DNA of 51,150 bases, taken from assembly GCA_014874385.1 (NCBI GenBank), contig JACWAE010000063.1, positions 1 to 51,150 on the forward strand. Direction: 5' to 3'. Below, in pieces: positions 7,301-15,911 of this stretch. Each line of letters begins with the position of its first letter. Position 1 is the first letter of the stretch. Under the pieces are notes generated by a model, which worked only from the letters and a program-made list of their open reading frames with translations, ran no database searches and was not told the origin of the DNA. Both the position numbers and the translations under genes were made by a program. This stretch comes from Dehalococcoidia bacterium. Its GTDB lineage: Bacteria > Chloroflexota > Dehalococcoidia > SZUA-161.

Positions 7301-10180
7301 CTATTTTGGGAGATATATAGAGCTATCGTGGGCTTTCCTACGGCCCTTGTGCTCTCCCTTGAGCCACTGAATGACCGCCGCAGGCAGGTCATGCGATGAA
7401 CCCTTGACTAAAGTGCACTGAGGTATCGAATCAAAGAAAACTGAGCCATACCTCTTAGTCTGTAACCGCCTGTCCAGGATAATCACAGCACCGCGGTCTG
7501 TCTTGCTGCGGATAAGGCGGCCAAACCCCTGTTTGAAGCGAATAGTGGCCTGGGGAATAGCATATTGGTTAAAGGGGTCATCGAACAGCTCACAGCGAGC
7601 GGAGAATATCGGTTCGGTGGGTACGCTGAATGGTAACCTGGCGATGACCAGGACGCTGAGCGCCTCTCCCACGACGTCGATGCCCTCCCATAAGCTGGCG
7701 GTGCCCAGAAGTACCGTCTGGGGATTAGACTTGAAAGCAGCTAGAAGCTGTTTGGGCGAGCCGTCCACACCCTGGCCTAAGACCAGGATCCCTTCTGCCT
7801 CCAGGGGGGCCTGGATGGCAGTTTGGGTATTTCTCAGTGCGGCATGGGAAGTGAATAGGACCAATGTACGTCCCTTGCAGGCACGGCAGAGGTCGAGGAG
7901 TGTTTTCTCGACTGCCTTTTGATAGCCCGGCCTGCCTGGCTCGGGGATATCGTTAGGCAGGTAAATCATAGCCGCGTTGGGGTAGTCGAAAGGAGCGCCC
8001 AGAAGGAGCTCGCCGGTATACTCCAGCCCCAGTCTGCCTTTGATGTACTCGAAGGTGCCCTCTGTGCTCAATGTAGCGCCGGTGAGGATGACGCAGTCTT
8101 TGGAGGAGAATAGTGACTTCTCCAGGAGGTTACCCACGCTGAGCGGAGCGGTGTACATACCGGCCGAATTGTTCCGCACGTTGATAGTGAGCCAGTAGAT
8201 ATAATCGGTGTCAGGATGGGATACAAAAGAATCCATCCGTTGGTGCAACTCTTTGTTTTGATAAAGCAAAGTTACTATCTCAAGCATAAGGTAATCGTAA
8301 CCGGATACTTTGTTTTCATCCAGGTCTTCCAGTCCGGTGTAAATACTGTCCAGACCATCGGCGATGGCGCTAAGCACCAGACTCAAGTCTTCCCAGGCAA
8401 TCTCAACCCTTGCCCATCCCGGCTGGGTTCGCTTGGATGGTGTTAAAAGCAGGTTACGGTCATATTCGCCCTGGTCTGAGGCGTGACCCTCGATAAAGTC
8501 ACGGAGCCTGTCGAAAAATTGAGAGACGCTGACACGTGCCTTGTCCACATTGCCGCTGAGCGACTCGGCCAGCTCTTTCACTTGCCTTTGTCTGGATAAG
8601 GATACAGTGCTGCCCCGAAAGCAGTCATTTAGCCAGGAAAGAAGCCCGGTACTTCTCTGTCCCCCTGCTTCTTGTTTGAACAGGTTGAGGTGATTGAATA
8701 AGTCCCATTGGGTTATCTGATATCCAAGTTGTCTGGTTGCCTCTTCCTCAAGGTGATGCGCCTCGTCAACGATGAGGTGATTGAAAGGGGGCAAAACCTT
8801 GTTATCGGCGACCATATCGGACAGGAGCAGAGCATGATTGACCACGATGAGATGAGCGCTTTCGGCAGCTTTGCGTGCACGGTAGAGGTAACACGTGCCG
8901 CGCTGGTAGTGTGGGCATTGGCTCTCCCTTCGCTCGTCAAATTCAGCGCAGAGCTTATTCCAAATTGAAAACTCCCCGCTGTTCAGGTTGAGTTCAGCCC
9001 TGTCTCCGCTCTGGGTTGATAGCAGCCAGACCCTTATGCGGGCAAGAAGCCTGGCTTCGTCGAGAGAGAGCATATCGCTTGTCCTCAAGGACTCGTATCT
9101 CTTCAAACAGAGGTAATTAGCTCTCCCTTTGACCTGTACTGCTCTGAGGTTCTCGATTACAGGGTTCAGTTTCATATCGAGTGCTCGCAGCAGGTCCGGG
9201 ATGTCCTTGCCGATGAGCTGTTCTTGCAGGTTTATGGTGTTGGTGGAAATGACTATGGGGAGGCTATTTTGTGAAGCGAAGAATATCGAAGGCAGAAGAT
9301 AGGCAACAGACTTCCCGGTGCCTGTGCCTGCTTCTACAATGAGGTGTTCGCTATTATTGAGCGCCTGCGCTACTGCCTGCGTCATGCGAATCTGTTCGGG
9401 GCGGTACTCATAGCCGGGGAAGGCTTTTGCCAGGGCGCCATCGGCTCCAAGAATATCGGAGAGATTTCCTATATCCAAGGGGATTTTCTCAGCACGGGGA
9501 GTTAGCGGCTGCTTACCGTTTCCTTCCCAGAGTTGCTTCTTATCTTCGCTCTTGCTAGCTTTGGGGCTGCGGGGCTCGGAGAACGCTGTCCTGGTCTTGG
9601 ACCTGAGCGTTTCCCTGAAAAATGGGCCGAGTGCCCAATCCGATTTTTCAGCCAGGCGGACTAGCTCTTCAATTGTGGCAATATCAAGACTATAAGCACG
9701 GGCTAAGAGGGCAACAAATAGCTCTTTGGTTGCTATTGCATCGGGCATGGCTCGGTGTTGTGGTGTGGCCAGGCCGAGATGTTTCGTCACTGAGGCGAGG
9801 CTGTAATCGGATAATTGAAAGAGCAGAATAGTTGCCAGTTCGTGGGTATCATATGTGGCGCTGGTTGTATTGATACCTTTCCGGGCCAGGAAGCTCAGGT
9901 CGAAGGCGATATTGTGCCCCACTATCGGGTCGTTACCCAGGAATGAGACAAGTCCGCCGGATATATCTGAAAACGGTGGGGCAGCATCTAGCTCATCCTG
10001 GGCGATGTGGCAAAGTAGCTGGATGCGGTAGGGCAATGGGCGCTGTGGATTGACCAGAGTATGAAAGGTATCAATGACCTCCTCGCCCTGAAACTTTACA
10101 GCGCCGATCTCAATGATTTCATCGACATCGGGGTTGAGGCCAGTGGTTTCGAGGTCGAGGGAGATATATGTTTGATTCAT
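7301..10180 (-). CDS. dinG: DinG-family ATP-dependent helicase with N-terminal DnaQ-like 3'-5' exonuclease
   Basis: 959 residues. N-terminal DEDDh exonuclease domain (about 1-165): DLETTG at 9-14, a VGHNIAFDLSFL motif near 88-99 and HRAMPDA at 142-148. The helicase part is superfamily 2, XPD/DinG type: Walker A GTGTGKS at 285-291, a DEAH box (VDEAHHLEEEA), and C-terminal motifs VLTGATLS and FGRLIRSKTDRG. Four Cys between Walker A and the DEAH box (ANYLC, KLC, QCPHYQRGTC) look like an intact Fe-S cluster site. Some Gram-positive exonuclease-DinG fusions lack that cluster. Likely role is resolution of DNA or RNA:DNA structures during repair. Possible operon with the M20 peptidase downstream. 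Confidence 0.92.
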   Translation of the reverse strand: MNQTYISLDLETTGLNPDVDEIIEIGAVKFQGEEVIDTFHTLVNPQRPLPYRIQLLCHIAQDELDAAPPFSDISGGLVSFLGNDPIVGHNIAFDLSFLARKGINTTSATYDTHELATILLFQLSDYSLASVTKHLGLATPQHRAMPDAIATKELFVALLARAYSLDIATIEELVRLAEKSDWALGPFFRETLRSKTRTAFSEPRSPKASKSEDKKQLWEGNGKQPLTPRAEKIPLDIGNLSDILGADGALAKAFPGYEYRPEQIRMTQAVAQALNNSEHLIVEAGTGTGKSVAYLLPSIFFASQNSLPIVISTNTINLQEQLIGKDIPDLLRALDMKLNPVIENLRAVQVKGRANYLCLKRYESLRTSDMLSLDEARLLARIRVWLLSTQSGDRAELNLNSGEFSIWNKLCAEFDERRESQCPHYQRGTCYLYRARKAAESAHLIVVNHALLLSDMVADNKVLPPFNHLIVDEAHHLEEEATRQLGYQITQWDLFNHLNLFKQEAGGQRSTGLLSWLNDCFRGSTVSLSRQRQVKELAESLSGNVDKARVSVSQFFDRLRDFIEGHASDQGEYDRNLLLTPSKRTQPGWARVEIAWEDLSLVLSAIADGLDSIYTGLEDLDENKVSGYDYLMLEIVTLLYQNKELHQRMDSFVSHPDTDYIYWLTINVRNNSAGMYTAPLSVGNLLEKSLFSSKDCVILTGATLSTEGTFEYIKGRLGLEYTGELLLGAPFDYPNAAMIYLPNDIPEPGRPGYQKAVEKTLLDLCRACKGRTLVLFTSHAALRNTQTAIQAPLEAEGILVLGQGVDGSPKQLLAAFKSNPQTVLLGTASLWEGIDVVGEALSVLVIARLPFSVPTEPIFSARCELFDDPFNQYAIPQATIRFKQGFGRLIRSKTDRGAVIILDRRLQTKRYGSVFFDSIPQCTLVKGSSHDLPAAVIQWLKGEHKGRRKAHDSSIYLPK

Positions 10181-10436
10181 ATTTGAATTATACCATTATA
10201 CAAGAGGAGATTCCTAGACAGGAGGCGAAAATAGTCTCTTGATATAGTGGCTCATGGAAGGTGCTTTATCTATTGCGCGAGAAGTTGCATAACAAATGTA
10301 ATGACTTCTTAATCTTTCTTACTCTCATTTTATAACTTCTTTATATCTTTCTCGCTACTATTATTCTTGTCGCTTCCGTATGTAACCTTTTCAGGGTACG
10401 ATGAAGAAATCTTGATGTGACAGAAGGAGGTTAAAA

Positions 10437-10622
10437 ATGGCGGTGAAGAGAGCTACTGCCGAAAAAAAGAAGGTTGCTAAGGATGACAGATACGTGTGTG
10501 AAACCTGCGGGTTGGTGGTATCGGTGGATGAGGTTTGTGGTTGCGTGGATGTTTGTGATATTATATGTTGCGACCAGCCCATGAAGAGGAAGGAGGTCAA
10601 AGCCAAGGCAACAAAAAAGTAA
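10437..10622 (+). CDS. Desulforedoxin-like small iron protein
   Basis: 61 residues. The central 30 residues have the desulforedoxin/desulfoferrodoxin N-terminal pattern: CETCG, a spacer and then CCDQPM. In the family a CxxC and a CC pair bind one iron as Fe(Cys)4. The extra segment CGCVDVC between the two halves is unusual and adds two Cys. N- and C-termini are Lys-rich. A strong AGGAGG ribosome binding site lies 6 bases before the ATG. It is followed by a bacterioferritin-like gene, so an electron-transfer or iron-handling role in oxygen defence is inferred. Confidence 0.75.
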   Translation: MAVKRATAEKKKVAKDDRYVCETCGLVVSVDEVCGCVDVCDIICCDQPMKRKEVKAKATKK

Positions 10623-10717
10623 TCGGTTCAAGTCGGGCCGACGTTATGTCTGTTGCCCAAGCTCTGTGGTTTTGGAATGAACATACTAATAGAAATATAT
10701 TTAGGAGGGAGAAGACC

Positions 10718-11164
10718 ATGGCAGTAAAGAAAACATCGGTAGTAAAGGCATCGGCAAAGCTGTTGGACAAGTTGAACGATGCCATCGCCAGAGAAATCCA
10801 GGTGGCTGTCCAGTACATGTGGCAACATGTCCAGTGGGGTGGAGTGAAGGGGTTCGCGGTGCAGAGCGAGCTCAAATCCATCGCGATAGCAGAGATGAAG
10901 CATGCAGAATCTATAGCAGAGAGGCTATATTACCTCGGCGGGATACCGACTACGAAGCCAACCCCTATATTTGTGGGCACAACCCTTAAGCAAATGATAG
11001 AGCAGGATGTTAAGGATGAGGAGAACGCTATAAAGCTCTATACGCAGATTGTGGAGATGGCCCGCAAAGAAGGCGATGAAACAACCAATCGGTTGTTCCG
11101 TGAGATACTGCAACAGGAAGAAGACCATCACGATACCTTTACGACCTTGCTTGAGGACCTGTAG
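10718..11164 (+). CDS. Bacterioferritin-like ferritin protein
   Basis: 148 residues from the ATG at 10718, which has AGGAGGGA 7 bases upstream; the longer open frame upstream has no such site. Four-helix ferritin-like domain with diiron ligands in place: Glu in REIQVAVQYMW, ExxH in AEMKHAESIAERL, Glu in DEENAIKLY and ExxH in QQEEDHHDTF. The spacing matches bacterioferritins and rubrerythrin-like ferritins. Whether a haem-binding Met is present is uncertain. Expected function is iron storage and peroxide or oxygen detoxification. It lies 95 bases after the desulforedoxin-like gene on the same strand. Confidence 0.85.
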   Translation: MAVKKTSVVKASAKLLDKLNDAIAREIQVAVQYMWQHVQWGGVKGFAVQSELKSIAIAEMKHAESIAERLYYLGGIPTTKPTPIFVGTTLKQMIEQDVKDEENAIKLYTQIVEMARKEGDETTNRLFREILQQEEDHHDTFTTLLEDL

Positions 11165-11284
11165 TACTCATTCAATCTAAAGTAAGCCAGCAATGAACGC
11201 AATATCGTAAGGTGGTAATACCGGAGCAGCCAACCAAGCGAGAAAACTAATTCGTATTCCGGCAGGTGGCGAGAGTTAGTCCAT

Positions 11285-11317
11285 CCTTACGCTTAGGCAT
11301 ATTGCTTAGGCGTAAGG
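11285..11317. terminator. Inverted repeat, possible terminator after the ferritin gene
   Basis: CCTTACGC and GCGTAAGG form an 8-bp stem that can extend imperfectly inward. ATATTTCTAT follows on the plus strand, a weak T-rich tail. It sits 120 bases after the bacterioferritin stop, between convergent genes. Confidence 0.35.
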
Positions 11318-11376
11318 ATATTTCTATGTTCGTGGCCTGGTGGGTTACGCGGCCTTATTTTAGAAAGAGAAGGTCG

Positions 11377-11808
11377 TTAGCGCCAGTTTGCCAGCAGCGG
11401 CAGGATCCAGCCGAAGATACCCGCGAAGACAAGATTTATGGCGGAAAAGGGCCAGCCCCACTTCTTGCGTTTGATGATGAGGAACAGGGCTGGCAGCATA
11501 AGCAGCGCTGTCAGACCAATGATAGCCACGGTAAAGATCGAATTTGAACTGCCCAGCCCTGAGCCTGGGAAAGCATTGACAGCCATATTATAAAGCGCGC
11601 CGGCAATAACCCCGACTATGCACCAGGCCGGAGGTAAGCCAACTACTAGGGATAGCATAACCAATACCGGGGGTATACCCTGGGGCAACCGCTTAGACAG
11701 GCGATCATATAGATCGCGGTTGGTGAAAAATATGTATATCAGTGCCCCCAGGTAGACCGATCCCATCAACAATCCACAGATAAGACCGGCAACTATGTCC
11801 CTTAACAT
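11377..11808 (-). CDS. Four-helix integral membrane protein of unknown function
   Basis: 143 residues, mostly hydrophobic, with about four membrane segments: DIVAGLICGLLMGSVYLGAL, LVMLSLVVGLPPAWCIVGVI, FTVAIIGLTALLMLPALFL and INLVFAGIFGWILPLLA. Its start overlaps the last bases of ispE by 7, so it is very likely cotranslated with ispE in a ksgA-ispE run. I do not recognise the family. Association with isoprenoid synthesis is suggested only by position. Confidence 0.65.
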   Translation of the reverse strand: MLRDIVAGLICGLLMGSVYLGALIYIFFTNRDLYDRLSKRLPQGIPPVLVMLSLVVGLPPAWCIVGVIAGALYNMAVNAFPGSGLGSSNSIFTVAIIGLTALLMLPALFLIIKRKKWGWPFSAINLVFAGIFGWILPLLANWR

Positions 11809-12686
11809 TTTCTATCACCTCTAACGGCTGGAGATGCTGTATCTACGGCGTGAACAAGATAAGCCTCCAGTCCTTCTTTTTTCAGGCAGCTCAAAATGTC
11901 TTCTCCACGAGATTTGTCGGGCACAAGAGCGAACAGTGTGGGGCCAGAGCCTGCGAGATGCACGCTTCTGGCCCCTGCCTTTGGTAAACTGGAACGATAA
12001 TCGGGAAGAGCGGTAAAGAAATCGAAAGCGACCTGCTCGAATACATTGAACAGGAATGAGTCGTCTACATTCCCTCCATGATTTAGGTGGGTAAATAGTT
12101 TCCGGGTATGTTGGCCGGATGTGTAGTGGGAGGCGTTCAACCGCGAGTAGAGTTGCGCTGTCTTACCGGGTACAGGTTCGATTGCTGGTTTGAGCAGCAC
12201 CAGCCAGAATTCAGGGGGAGGAGGCAGCGGTGTTATCTCCTCGCCGCGTCCTTTTGCCAGCGCTGTGCCTCCGAAGAGTGGAAAGGCCACATCTGAGCCT
12301 AGCTTTGATGCAAGCCCTACCAATCTTTCAAGTGGAAGATGCAATTCCCAGAGTTGGTTTAGTCCAGCCAGGGTAGCAGCGGCGTCGGTCGCGCCTGAGC
12401 CCAGTCCAGCCGCTATGGGAATCCTCTTGGTGAGATGGATTACAGCTCCCTTCTTGCACCCGCTGGTTTCTTGTAGTAGCCTGGCTGCTTTGAGCACCAG
12501 GTTATCAGGTGATTGAAGGGTCGGGACATCGCAGTGAAAATCGAGCCTTTCCTTTGGTTCGAAGGTGAGCGTGTCTGCCAGGCTGATGGTCTGGAGAATA
12601 CTGGCGACCTCATGGTAGCCATCTGGTCGCTTGGCCAGAACCTCGAGGGTCAGGTTTATCTTGGCGTATGCCTTGAGTTTGATCAT
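11802..12686 (-). CDS. ispE: 4-diphosphocytidyl-2-C-methyl-D-erythritol kinase
   Basis: 294 residues, normal length. GHMP-kinase of the non-mevalonate (MEP) isoprenoid pathway; phosphorylates CDP-methylerythritol with ATP. YAKINLTLEVLAKRPDGYHE near the N-terminus carries the catalytic Lys. The ATP loop is IPIAAGLGSGATDAAA with the conserved Asp, and LGSDVAFPLFGGTALAKGRG follows. Near the C-terminus AGSGPTLFAL is the third GHMP motif. The ATP loop reads GSGATDAA rather than the commoner GGGSSDAA. It lies between ksgA and a membrane protein, as in many bacteria where ksgA and ispE adjoin. No ispE-like paralog in the window. Confidence 0.93.
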   Translation of the reverse strand: MIKLKAYAKINLTLEVLAKRPDGYHEVASILQTISLADTLTFEPKERLDFHCDVPTLQSPDNLVLKAARLLQETSGCKKGAVIHLTKRIPIAAGLGSGATDAAATLAGLNQLWELHLPLERLVGLASKLGSDVAFPLFGGTALAKGRGEEITPLPPPPEFWLVLLKPAIEPVPGKTAQLYSRLNASHYTSGQHTRKLFTHLNHGGNVDDSFLFNVFEQVAFDFFTALPDYRSSLPKAGARSVHLAGSGPTLFALVPDKSRGEDILSCLKKEGLEAYLVHAVDTASPAVRGDRKC

Positions 12687-12710
12687 TATTAATCAGCGCT
12701 ACGATAGGCT

Positions 12711-12732
12711 GGACAGACGAAGTCGTCTGTCC
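12711..12732. repeat. 10-bp stem-loop between ksgA and ispE
   Basis: GGACAGACGA, AG, TCGTCTGTCC form a near-palindrome with a 10-bp arm. No T-run follows on either strand. Perhaps a member of the intergenic hairpin families scattered through the window. Confidence 0.5.
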
Positions 12733-12754
12733 CACCGATTAGCCTCGGTTCTTA

Positions 12755-12786
12755 ATGTAGGGGCAATTCATGAATTGCCCCTACAT
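12755..12786. repeat. 32-bp perfect palindrome, GTAGGGGC...GCCCCTAC family
   Basis: Perfect 32-base palindrome centred on TTCATGAA. The outer arms GTAGGGGC/GCCCCTAC recur at 19141, 20693, 24003 and 31681 with different but self-complementary inner arms. It lies between the ksgA stop and the ispE start, so the ksgA-ispE transcript would contain a long hairpin. Confidence 0.8.
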
Positions 12787-12791
12787 GCTGG

Positions 12792-13643
12792 TCATTCTTT
12801 TTTACTTATAGCAAGCGCTTGCTGCAATTTTGCCCATTCGTTTAGCGATAGAGTTTCGGGACGTCGCTGCGGCTTTATGCTCGCTTTTTGTAAAAGTTCT
12901 TCAGCCCCTGCTGATGTAAGTTGCAATCCCAGGGCGAGGGAGTTTCGTATCTGCTTGCGCGGGGCGCTGAACCCCGCCTTGACCACCTCGAAGAAACCGG
13001 CGATGTCTGTCACATCTACTGCTGGCTTTGGGTAAACATCTATACGCACAATGGCGGAATCGACCTTAGGCTGGGGATGAAAGCTCTGTGCCTGCACATA
13101 GTCCACGATAGTAGGCTTGCCATAAAGCTGCACGCTGATGCTGAGGATGCTCATGTCGCCCGGAGCAGCCACTATGCTTTGTCCCACCTCTTTCTGCACC
13201 ATGACCACCATGAGTCTGGGCTTAAGCGATGCTTCGAGGAAGTGGCGCAGTATCGGAGCGGCGATATAGTAAGGCAAATTGGCGACAACCTTGTAATTCC
13301 CCTGGCTCTCAATTAACTCCCGCGGGTCTAGTTGGAGAACATCGGCATTTATCACAGTTAGTTTGGGGAATTTGGAGAGCCTTTTTTGCAGCGAGGAAGC
13401 GAGTTTGGGGTCAACCTCTATAGCGATTACCTTCCTCACCCTTTTCATCAGTTCCTCGGTCAGTATCCCCAATCCCGGGCCTACCTCTATTACTGTGTCA
13501 GAGGGCTCAAGCTCCGCAGCGGAAATTATCTTGTCCAGCACGTTGCGGTCGATGAGGAAGTGCTGCCCCAGCCCCTTCTGCGCCCTAGCACCTAGGCGAT
13601 GCAGTCGGCTTTTTACTTCAACAATAGGCGATTCTGATCTCAA
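12792..13643 (-). CDS. rsmA: 16S rRNA adenine dimethyltransferase KsgA/RsmA
   Basis: 283 residues. Dimethylates two adjacent adenines in the 3' hairpin of 16S rRNA using SAM. Motifs: GLGQHFLID near 24-32, VIEVGPGLGILTEEL (motif I), VIAIEVDPKLA, NADVLQLD and the catalytic VVANLPYYIAAPIL (NLPY). The helical C-terminal domain ends with SLNEWAKLQQAL. First gene of the ksgA-ispE-membrane protein set, separated from ispE by 105 bases containing two palindromes. Length and all motifs are normal. Confidence 0.94.
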   Translation of the reverse strand: MRSESPIVEVKSRLHRLGARAQKGLGQHFLIDRNVLDKIISAAELEPSDTVIEVGPGLGILTEELMKRVRKVIAIEVDPKLASSLQKRLSKFPKLTVINADVLQLDPRELIESQGNYKVVANLPYYIAAPILRHFLEASLKPRLMVVMVQKEVGQSIVAAPGDMSILSISVQLYGKPTIVDYVQAQSFHPQPKVDSAIVRIDVYPKPAVDVTDIAGFFEVVKAGFSAPRKQIRNSLALGLQLTSAGAEELLQKASIKPQRRPETLSLNEWAKLQQALAISKKE

Positions 13644-13675
13644 TCTCCTAGCTCCTAGTTGAATGCATTAAAGAA

Positions 13676-13751
13676 AGCTTTGGGAACAGCCGCTCTGTGT
13701 ATTGTATCAAACGACTGTTCCCAAATAGCTTAGACTCCAAGTAGCTTGGAG
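13676..13751. repeat. Two inverted repeats 5' of ksgA
   Basis: An imperfect long-loop inverted repeat (AGCTTTGGGAACAG ... CTGTTCCCAAATAGCT, 13676-13730) is followed by a short stem CTCCAAG-TAG-CTTGGAG (13735-13751). They lie between the amidohydrolase stop and ksgA and may terminate the amidohydrolase transcript on the minus strand. Confidence 0.4.
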
Positions 13752-13761
13752 CCCCCTGCGC

Positions 13762-14718
13762 TTATTTGCCCTTCCTGGCGCTTTTCTTTTTGGGCTTAGA
13801 GTCTTTCAGTTTGAACACTTTGATGGCGTTCTCGCGCATTATCATTCTTTTGGCTTCATCGCTCAGCGGCAGCTCCAGGAACTGCTTCTTGAACGCTGCC
13901 AGCCCCATGTTATTGGTGCCGAAGAGGACCTTTTCCTGACCTGCCCAGAATGACATGAAGGTAAACATTTCGGGATGCATTTTAGACAGGAGCTTGGGCA
14001 TCCAGGCGGAGCAGTCGCAGTAAACATTGGGATGTTTCCAGGCCATGGCTACCAGCTCATTGCCCCAGGGCCAGCCGGTATGAGAGCCGACGATGGTGAG
14101 ACCGGGGAAGTCCAACGCAACCTCATCGAGGTAAATAGGACGCCCAGGCCAACTGGGGAACAGTTCTGCAGCATGTCCCGTCTGCATACCTACGGGTATG
14201 CCCAACTCGCTGCACTTGGCATAGCAGGGATAGAGCCTTCTGTCGTTGAGAGGCACGCCGAAGGTCAGGGAGTGGAAATAGCAGTACTTCGCGCCGTATT
14301 CCTTGACTCCCCTCTCCATCTCCTCAAGGCTCTCCTCGATGCGGAAGGGGTTGTAGCCCACAACGGGTATCAGGCGGTCGGGATAGTCTTTTATGTGCTC
14401 GTAGACCTCATCGATGGTATAGTTCCAGATGAGCTTCTTCTCCCAGTTAGACCACATCCTGATGGCAGGGATGAATATCTTGTCGTAGCCCTCTATATCC
14501 ATTATGGCCACGAATTCATCAGTTGAGGGGATGGTGACGGGTAAGCGCGGCGCTGGCTTCTTCAGGGTATCGATGAGGATATTCCGGGGGAACTCGGAGC
14601 CGGGCCCGGTATGTGACCTCATCATGGTGGCAGCCAGGATTTGGAACTCCCTGCCATCCCAGGCATGAGGGTTCCAGAAGGGATAGTTCATAATGTCAAT
14701 GGGTCTGATATCTTCCAC
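13762..14718 (-). CDS. Amidohydrolase-2 family (TIM-barrel) protein, metal site degenerate
   Basis: 318 residues from a GTG start at 14718 with GGAG about 11 bases upstream. The overall pattern is of amidohydrolase-2/decarboxylase-type proteins: long central PDRLIPVVGYNPF, GIPVGMQTGHAAELFPSW, DFPGLTIVGSHTGWPWGNELV and a final EKVLFGTNNMGL, then a helical end and a Lys-rich tail. The usual N-terminal metal-binding HxH or ExH is not visible. The normally conserved Asp near the end (FGxDxP) reads FGTNNM. The enzyme may therefore use another site arrangement or be non-catalytic. Followed downstream by ksgA; the SDR gene upstream is on the same strand. An acyl-CoA or aromatic catabolism link is only a guess. 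Confidence 0.75.
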   Translation of the reverse strand: MEDIRPIDIMNYPFWNPHAWDGREFQILAATMMRSHTGPGSEFPRNILIDTLKKPAPRLPVTIPSTDEFVAIMDIEGYDKIFIPAIRMWSNWEKKLIWNYTIDEVYEHIKDYPDRLIPVVGYNPFRIEESLEEMERGVKEYGAKYCYFHSLTFGVPLNDRRLYPCYAKCSELGIPVGMQTGHAAELFPSWPGRPIYLDEVALDFPGLTIVGSHTGWPWGNELVAMAWKHPNVYCDCSAWMPKLLSKMHPEMFTFMSFWAGQEKVLFGTNNMGLAAFKKQFLELPLSDEAKRMIMRENAIKVFKLKDSKPKKKSARKGK

Positions 14719-14784
14719 GCCTTATTGTTCTCCTTTTACGGATTTTGGACTATTTTATGAGATTGTTGATATGCTCTATATCAA

Positions 14785-14879
14785 CCCCCTGTATCCCTCA
14801 ATCTTGGGGGACTTGAAAAGTCGGGGGGCACCCCCCAAACCCCCAGCAAGGGGGCTTCGCCCCTCTGCACTCCCCAACT
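14785..14879. repeat. Dispersed C-rich repeat (ATCAACCCCCT family)
   Basis: Copy of a dispersed sequence with CCCCAAACCCCC and GCACTCCCC tracts, also found at 15779-15891 and 23892-24083. Located between the SDR and amidohydrolase genes. Contains GGGGGGC/GCCCCTC-type foldback segments. No coding potential seen. Confidence 0.6.
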
Positions 14880-14925
14880 TAAAACGACCTTCATGGGCAG
14901 CGTTATCCTTATACGGGTGGTGTCT

Positions 14926-15720
14926 CTAGCACATGCTGAAACCGCCGCTGACGCTGAGAGTCTGGCCGGTGATGAAGGCAGCGGCATCAGAGGCCAGGAA
15001 TACGGCAGCATTAGCAGTATCCTCGGGCTTGCCCATCCGCTGCAGAGGATACTGACTGATTATCCTGTCCTTAACCTCAGCGGGAATCATCTCTTGAGTG
15101 ACATCGCCAGCCCACATGCTGTCCTTGCCTGCTGTGCCGGGTTTCTCAGGGATAGTGGCTCCCGGGCAAATGGTGTTGACGTTTATGCCGAACCTGCCCA
15201 TCTCTTTGGCTATAGCCTTGGCGAAAGCGATAACGGCGCCTTTGGTGCCAGAGTAAACAGCTTCTCTGGGCTCTCCCACACGTCCTGAATCGGAGGCGAT
15301 GTTTACAATCTTGCCAGCCTTTTTCTCCACGAAGTGGTCGAGCACAGCCCTGGTGCAATAGATGACGCCAAGGTAGTTAATCTTCAACTCTTTGTCGTAT
15401 TCATCAACCGGCTTCTTCAGGAAGAGCTTGTTGGATACAAATCCTGCGTTGTTAACCAGGACATCTACTTTCCCGAATTGCTCGATGGCCTTCTTGACCA
15501 CTGCCTGAACGGATTCCCAGCTTGTGACGTCTGTCTTAATGCCGATGGCTTTGCCACCCAGGGCGCTGGCCTCTTTGGCTACCTTCTTGCCCTGCTCCTC
15601 ATCGATGTCGGCGATGACCACATTGCACTTCTCTTTGGCGAAAGCGAATGTGATGGCGCGACCGATGTTGGAGCCTCCGCCGGTGACGATTACAGTTTTA
15701 CCTGCCAGACCTAATTCCAT
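14926..15720 (-). CDS. Short-chain dehydrogenase/reductase
   Basis: 264 residues. Classical SDR: cofactor-binding TGGGSNIGR at about 14-22, an acidic residue after beta-2 (VVIADIDEEQGKK) pointing to NAD(H), LVNNAGF and the catalytic Ser with YSGTK. Near the C-terminus PLQRMGKPEDTANAAVFLAS and ITGQTLSVSGGF are typical. Closest in feel to alicyclic hydroxyacyl-CoA dehydrogenases or 3-oxoacyl reductases; substrate is not determinable here. It lies upstream of the amidohydrolase on the same strand with a 207-base repeat-filled gap, so cotranscription is uncertain. Confidence 0.88.
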   Translation of the reverse strand: MELGLAGKTVIVTGGGSNIGRAITFAFAKEKCNVVIADIDEEQGKKVAKEASALGGKAIGIKTDVTSWESVQAVVKKAIEQFGKVDVLVNNAGFVSNKLFLKKPVDEYDKELKINYLGVIYCTRAVLDHFVEKKAGKIVNIASDSGRVGEPREAVYSGTKGAVIAFAKAIAKEMGRFGINVNTICPGATIPEKPGTAGKDSMWAGDVTQEMIPAEVKDRIISQYPLQRMGKPEDTANAAVFLASDAAAFITGQTLSVSGGFSMC

Positions 15721-15778
15721 TTAGCTTGCCCTCCTAGAAATGTTAATTTTACATTCTTTGAGAATGCTCAAATGGTCC

Positions 15779-15891
15779 TAATCAACTCCCTCTGACTCCC
15801 CCAGTCTTGGGGGAGAAGGGGTAAGAATTGGGGGACACCCCCAAACCCCCGGCAGGAGGTTTCTCCTGCACCTCTCTTCAAGGGTAACCAT
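15779..15891. repeat. Dispersed C-rich repeat (ATCAACCCCCT family)
   Basis: Second clear copy: ATCAACTCCCTCTGACTCCC, a CAGTCTTGGGGG arm, CACCCCCAAACCCCCGGCAG and a CTCCTGCACCTCTC end. It lies just upstream of the SDR gene and beyond the 3' end of the SRP RNA. No gene in it. Confidence 0.65.
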
Positions 15892-15911
15892 CAAAACATG
15901 GCAAAGTTTAA

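Noticed and set aside
10565-10717. N-terminal extension of the ferritin gene
   Set aside because: The ATG at 10718 has a strong ribosome binding site and the ferritin fold begins just after it.
11266-11547. 93-residue plus-strand frame after the ferritin gene
   Set aside because: Shadow of the membrane protein on the other strand; composition is not protein-like.
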